Below, piece after piece: positions 6,896 to 10,745 of a DNA stretch of 10,745 nt (position 1 is its first letter; each line of letters begins with the position of its first letter). The DNA comes from Phoronis ovalis (Eukaryota; Phoronida; Phoronidae): NCBI GenBank assembly GCA_028565635.1, contig JAOXYB010060435.1:1-10745 (forward strand). The letters are read 5' to 3'. The translations under genes were made by a program, and so were the position numbers. The notes below the pieces were generated by a model. That model did not search any database and was not told the origin of the DNA. It saw only the letters and a program-made list of their open reading frames with translations.

Positions 6896-8752
6896 ATGGC
6901 AGCAGAAGGTCCTTGTCCCTTGGAATGCTGCATCTGTACAAAACTCTTTGATGATGGTGACAATCAACCCAAACTGTTGGCGTGCCATCACACACTTTGT
7001 TTAAGCTGCATTGAACAATTAGTAAAGGGGGATATTGTCAAGTGTCCAAATAAATGTGAAAAGATTACAGCTTTACCAACTCTATCACCAATGGAACAAA
7101 ACAATGTTGCAAGTGCAAAAGACTGTATTAGAAAGCGAGCAAAAAAGCTTCAGTACAGCTTTTATATTGATACCATCAAAGAAATTCAGCAGGTCGCTTT
7201 AACACAGAATCAAACCAAGTTATGTTCTGATCATAATAAAACACAAGATGTTTGGTGCAAAACTTGCCAGCAGGTGATTTGTGTAAAGTGTCAGTTCACT
7301 TCACATAACAGGCATGATCATGCCCTTCTTGAGGCAGTCATGGACACTTTTAAAGATAACATAAACAGAAATCTTAGGCAAATTAAAACTCAAGCAGAGA
7401 AATTACAATTAGACAATGCCAGAAACACAAAGCAACAATATATGAAAAATATTGATGGAGAGTTTGAGCAGATACACAATGATTTAGTAAAAGTGCTGGA
7501 CACTAAGAAACAAGCTATTAAAACTAAAGCTACCCTGGCTGTTGATGAATATATTAACACCCAACTGGCCTCACTGGACAGTTTAAGCTCCATCTATCAG
7601 CAGGCAGTCAATTCTGATGACATGTTGACAAAAGTTTGTGTGTCAAGTATTAATGAACTTGATAGACGACTAAATCAGTTATTGAACCAATCACTAAGCA
7701 CTGATGATCAAACAGTGGCAGAAATACAACAATACAGCAGTAACATTAAACAAGAAATACACAGAGCCCTGGGATCTGTAGAAACACCAACACTGTCACA
7801 CCAACTAGTAATCCCAGATGTGAAAGCCAGTTCCAGCATGACAGCTATAGTACCACCCACACTGTCACATAAAGGAAGAACAGCAATTGCTAGTCACCAA
7901 TCCATCACCAACAGACCAGTGGCTACAATAGGCTGTCAAGGATCTGGTCCAGGACACTTCAGGTGTCCAAAATATATATCTGTAGACCACACTGGCACGA
8001 TGTATGTGTCAGATTATGTTAATAATCGTATTCAGAAGTTCAGCAGGATAGTAGCAGACTATGTTGGATATGATGTCACTTATTGGAGAACTGATGACTT
8101 CGAACCAGGTAAGCTGGCTGTTAATCATCAATGTAATGAACTGATCTGTGCCAAGGAACGCGATGAAATGTACACTAATAAAGTAATAATCTACAGTCTA
8201 GATGGACAAATCAAGAAAGAATTCATCATAAGTGATGTGAATTACATTACAGGTTTGGCCGTGAACAGTCATGGTCAGATGGTATGTACATGTAGTGACA
8301 CATTTGCAGATACCATCTGTGTAGTGACCCGTGATGGTGATGTGTTACACAGGTTTGGTGGTACAGGATCAGGATCCGGACAGTTTAATAGTCCACATGG
8401 AGCGTGTATAGGTCCTGATGATGATATTGTCATTGTTGATAGTGGTAACCATCGTATTCAGATACTAGACTATCAGGGTCAGTTCAAGCATCAGTTTGGT
8501 ACAAGGGGTGATGGTATTGGACAGTTCATGGAACCCGAGTATGTGGCTGTAGATCAGTATCATCAGATTCTTATCAGTGACGGCATCAGAAATGATGTCC
8601 AGGTGTTCTCATATACAGGAGAGTTCATCAGGTGTATTGATAGTAAGGATGACAAGATGTCCCGTCTTAGAGGTATGCCAGTCACCCAGGATCACCATGT
8701 ACTGGTTATTGTTTCATCATCTCACTGTATATTCAAATTCAAATACATGTAA
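6896..8752 (+). CDS. TRIM-NHL family protein, probable E3 ubiquitin ligase
   Basis: This 618-residue protein is complete on one exon. Residues 11-54 form a RING finger: C11-x2-C14, C30-x-H32, C35-x2-C38, then C50-P-x-x-C54, one residue wider than the usual CPxC at the end. A B-box type 2 follows: C110-x2-H113, C121-x2-C124, C129-x2-C132, H137 and H142. Residues about 150-300 are rich in Gln, Lys, Glu and Leu and read as a coiled coil. A Ser/Thr/Pro-rich linker leads to about six NHL blades from 340 to 618. Blades 1, 4 and 5 are canonical (GxGxGQF, VD, NHRIQ-type ends at about 350-385, 486-530 and 530-576). Blades 2 and 3 are degenerate. No filamin domain is seen between coiled coil and NHL. 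The family ubiquitinates proteins through RING and binds RNA or protein through NHL. The substrate is unknown. Start: Kozak A at -3 and G at +4. Such genes are often expanded in molluscs, so a one-to-one vertebrate name is not justified. Confidence 0.93.
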   Translation: MAAEGPCPLECCICTKLFDDGDNQPKLLACHHTLCLSCIEQLVKGDIVKCPNKCEKITALPTLSPMEQNNVASAKDCIRKRAKKLQYSFYIDTIKEIQQVALTQNQTKLCSDHNKTQDVWCKTCQQVICVKCQFTSHNRHDHALLEAVMDTFKDNINRNLRQIKTQAEKLQLDNARNTKQQYMKNIDGEFEQIHNDLVKVLDTKKQAIKTKATLAVDEYINTQLASLDSLSSIYQQAVNSDDMLTKVCVSSINELDRRLNQLLNQSLSTDDQTVAEIQQYSSNIKQEIHRALGSVETPTLSHQLVIPDVKASSSMTAIVPPTLSHKGRTAIASHQSITNRPVATIGCQGSGPGHFRCPKYISVDHTGTMYVSDYVNNRIQKFSRIVADYVGYDVTYWRTDDFEPGKLAVNHQCNELICAKERDEMYTNKVIIYSLDGQIKKEFIISDVNYITGLAVNSHGQMVCTCSDTFADTICVVTRDGDVLHRFGGTGSGSGQFNSPHGACIGPDDDIVIVDSGNHRIQILDYQGQFKHQFGTRGDGIGQFMEPEYVAVDQYHQILISDGIRNDVQVFSYTGEFIRCIDSKDDKMSRLRGMPVTQDHHVLVIVSSSHCIFKFKYM

Positions 8753-8951
8753 AGTGACAGATGAAGAGATTAATTTAGAGGATGACGATACTATTCACAA
8801 AATATGTCAAGTTTCATAATTGAAATTGAAAATAGTTATTGTAGAAAAGGGGACAGTTTTAAAGAATTACTAATTTTATACAATATAATTATTATAATAT
8901 ATATTCATACCTAATACAACTGCCAACCGAGATGAGCGGTACCTGATGTAA

Positions 8952-8973
8952 ATATGATGTAAAAACATCATAT
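8952..8973. repeat. Perfect 9-bp hairpin
   Basis: ATATGATGT (8952-8960) and ACATCATAT (8965-8973) are exact reverse complements around a four-A loop, about 200 bases after the TRIM-NHL stop. It is too AT-rich and isolated to name as a terminator or microRNA precursor. Confidence 0.65.
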
Positions 8974-9943
8974 AAATAGGATAATATTCACTGAATAGGT
9001 GTATGACAGTACTTCATTTGCGACATAGCATTAATATTTTGGCAAGAATTAGAAAATTATACGCAAAAACATTATAGCACTACTCGCGCGACTTAAACAA
9101 CTCAAAAAGATAAGAGCTCAGTGGATTCCTCACATGTTACATCACATCAGTTATATTCAAAGATATAAATAATGCAAATGATGGTGTTATATCACCATAC
9201 CTAGTCGTATTGCTCTGATTAACAAAATTGTATGCAAAAACTGTATTTCTTTCAAAGCAATACCAGGTAGCAATTTGGAAAATGTAGATTTTTGTACGAG
9301 CATAATTGTATATCAAATTATATTTATACAAAATACATTATTTTTAATAACTGCTGTCAGTCGCTTTACTTTCATAATATTATCTGCTGTATTTGAAATA
9401 AACGAAAAATGCTTTTAGTTATGAATGCATCTGTGTCGCCATTTACTGACCATTTTGACTTTCTTCTTTATACGAAGTTCGCATTATAAATGTTGCAACC
9501 ATTTAAATAATCTAGTATATTTTTCTAACATGCCAAATATCAGCAAGAGAAAAAAATTAAAAAGATAATTTTCTAATACAGCTAAGTAATTATAGGCATA
9601 CTGTGGTCAGGTAGCAAGTTACTGATTCAAGTTAAATAAACAACTTATATTATAATGAAAAGAGAGCATCAACTGAATTAGTACATTCATGAAAAAAGTA
9701 AATACAAAAGGACTTTTTGAATCTTTTCATTAAAAGGCTGGCTAATTGCAAATACCATATTAGCATTTAAGTGTATAAAGGTATAACCTAGTATATAAGC
9801 AACCAATAAAGAACAAAATTGGGCTTTTGCAGCCAACCAAGATGTTGTTCATGCTTTATGCTTTAATAATTAATCAAAATGAAATAAATTAATTAATGTT
9901 GGACATTATTCTGCAAAAAATATATTACATGCAAACTGAAAAA

Positions 9944-9958
9944 CTCAGGTTACCTGAG
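9944..9958. repeat. 15-base perfect palindrome around CAGGT/ACCTG
   Basis: CTCAGGT and ACCTGAG are exact reverse complements around a single T. Each half contains CAGGT, the core bound by Snail/ZEB-type zinc fingers. It sits about 40 bases upstream of the promoter repeat copy 2. Binding is not shown. Confidence 0.5.
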
Positions 9959-9997
9959 AGCAGGATGAAATGGAATCTCTACAGTTCTAATGGTTCA

Positions 9998-10197
9998 TAT
10001 TTTGATTATTAAGTACTTATGACATCAAAGAAAGTAAAAGTCTTTGAAGTGTTATGGCTTCACACTTACTTACTAATTATGTTTCAAGAGATACAAATAC
10101 CCGAAATAAAATCAAGTAAGTCATTCTCATCTCAGACACTAGCGCATACATTGATTGATCATCTTTGCAATTTCTACAATCATGGAGCATTTCAATC
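9998..10197 (+). repeat. Promoter-and-leader repeat, copy 2
   Basis: The first part (about 9998-10080) aligns with copy 3 at 10645-10743, and the second part (10065-10197) aligns with copy 1. Together they show that the repeat spans at least about 70 bases upstream of the TATA region through the first codons. It keeps the TCAAAGA/TCTTTGA dyad (10025-10031 and 10041-10047) and the initiator TCATTC (10121-10126). The TATA box is altered to TACAAATA (10092-10099), and seven bases present in copy 1 are missing after position 10081. Confidence 0.82.
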
Positions 10198-10253
10198 CCT
10201 CACCCTGGTGTATCTGTCATACATTGTTGTTGTCTAATTACGCAGCAGACTAA
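10182..10253 (+). pseudogene. Truncated relative of the small basic-protein gene
   Basis: The start codon and first five codons match the gene at 128-400 (one substitution changes Arg3 to His). After about 10197 the sequence becomes unrelated, and the frame closes after 23 codons at the TAA 10251-10253. No histone-type stem-loop follows in the next several hundred bases. With its damaged TATA box this is best read as a broken copy, produced by an insertion, deletion or unequal exchange with a breakpoint just inside the ORF. Confidence 0.7.
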
Positions 10254-10644
10254 TTCTGGGATTTTGATAGGAAAGCGAGGCTGAGGTTCAGCTGTAAGTG
10301 TCGCACCACTTATTATAGGATTTAAGGATTAGATGAATGGGGGGATTAAAGCGTAACCACCATGGAAAGTGTCGAAATCGCTCAGCCTTTGATGTTATGC
10401 AGGGTTGCCAATCCTCTTAGAGTTTTATATATCCTAGCTTAAACATACAGGGATTAAAACCCTGTGAGCTGTGAAACCGAGAATTATGAAGAGTGTGAGC
10501 TGTGAAAAAATTCTAGTTAAAATATTAATATATATCTGAATTTTACTAATGGAAAATGAAGAATTGGTGAGTTGTGAAAATATGATAGATAGTTGCGAAC
10601 TTCCAGAAATCTGGATAAATTGGTGACATATTAGTGTCATTTTT
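10198..10644. other. Unique spacer between promoter copies 2 and 3
   Basis: This stretch of about 450 bases separates the truncated copy from the next promoter copy. No ORF is supported. The minus-strand ORF at 10434-10640 overlaps simple degenerate repeats and has no coding character. It holds the GTGAGCTGTGAAA repeats described separately and a 6-bp dyad ACAGGG/CCCTGT at about 10447-10464. Confidence 0.5.
10464..10580 (+). repeat. Three degenerate GTGAGYTGTGAAA repeats
   Basis: GTGAGCTGTGAAA occurs at 10464-10476 and 10495-10507, and GTGAGTTGTGAAA at 10567-10579. The second and third are each preceded by a similar AATTATGAAGAGT or AAATGAAGAATTG context. Spacings are 31 and 72 bases, so this is an imperfect array. 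Confidence 0.65.
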
Positions 10645-10745
10645 TAATATGTTTATTATTAAATACCTATGTCAGACATCAAAGAAAGTACAATTAAAGT
10701 CTTTGAAGTGTCATGCGGGCTTCACGCTTACTTACTAATTATGGA
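10645..10745 (+). repeat. Promoter-and-leader repeat, copy 3 (cut by window end)
   Basis: It aligns with copy 2 from about 9998, including ACATCAAAGAAAGTA and GTCTTTGAAGTG with the 7-base dyad TCAAAGA (10679-10685) and TCTTTGA (10700-10706). A 5-base longer spacer separates the dyad halves than in copy 2. The last 19 bases equal positions 1-19, and it keeps the GGA after ATTAT that copy 1 has and copy 2 lacks. It is therefore closer to copy 1 than copy 2 is there. The TATA box and ORF, if present, lie outside the window. Confidence 0.82.

Larger units (their letters stand above)
8753..9997. other. 3' flank of TRIM-NHL gene, non-coding
   Basis: No gene is supported. AATAAA hexamers occur at 9397-9402, 9635-9640 and 9805-9810, any of which could serve the TRIM transcript, but none is close to the stop. 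The minus-strand ORF at 9137-9331 is AT-driven and has no recognisable motif. Two clean dyads are listed separately. Confidence 0.5.

Noticed and set aside
8577-8819. 80-codon ORF overlapping the end of the TRIM-NHL gene
   Set aside because: It is an off-frame shadow of NHL coding sequence with no domain.
8952-8973. Hairpin considered as a microRNA precursor or terminator
   Set aside because: The stem is only 9 bp with a four-A loop, far too short for a precursor, and eukaryotic Pol II genes do not use such terminators.
9471-9482. TATACGAAGTT word resembling one arm of a loxP site
   Set aside because: Only one 11-base half-arm is present, with no spacer or opposing arm. The match is likely to be chance in AT-rich DNA.
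10413-10421. CTCTTAGAG dyad near copy 2, considered as a decayed histone stem-loop
   Set aside because: It has a single-base loop, no ACCCA after it, and does not align with the element at 470-490.
10434-10640. 68-codon minus-strand ORF
   Set aside because: It lies over degenerate GTGAGYTGTGAAA repeats, has AT-driven composition and shows no start context or motif.

Overview
The window looks like AT-rich nuclear DNA of an invertebrate animal. The reasons are one intact TRIM-NHL protein (RING, B-box, coiled coil, NHL propeller) behind a splice acceptor, a decayed tail of a LINE-type retrotransposon ending in a (TAC)n microsatellite, and a replication-dependent-histone-style stem-loop. This mix, with an NHL-type TRIM on one coding exon, fits a lophotrochozoan such as a bivalve. 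That placement is an inference from style, not a sequence match. I recognise no bacterial, organellar or viral genes.

Layout. Bases 1-490 form a compact, intronless gene: TATA box, initiator, short leader, a 90-residue basic orphan ORF, and 70 bases past the stop a near-perfect histone-type 3' stem-loop followed by ACCCA. The protein does not look like any core histone. Bases about 531-1212 are a long imperfect inverted repeat (foldback element). Bases 1369-1440 are a small tandem repeat, directly followed by a LINE 3' relic (about 1444-1873). A 32-base degenerate minisatellite lies at 2808-3020. From 3077 to about 5700 there is AT-rich non-coding sequence with only small hairpins. Two diverged direct repeats occupy 5711-5966 and 6057-6300. 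The TRIM-NHL coding exon is 6896-8752. After another non-coding stretch, the promoter region of the first gene returns twice at the right end: copy 2 (about 9998-10197) is cut off just after the start codon, and copy 3 begins at about 10645 and runs off the end.

The last 19 bases repeat the first 19 exactly, inside homologous promoter sequence. Copy 3 would therefore read straight into copy 1 if the ends were joined. The window may be one unit of a tandem array of about 10.7 kb, or lie between two dispersed copies of the same gene family, or be a self-overlapping contig. The sequence alone cannot decide.

The two confident genes show no obvious functional link. The most interesting element is the small gene: a non-histone ORF with histone-style promoter and 3'-end architecture, present as a repeated family, with a long foldback about 40 bases downstream of its stem-loop.
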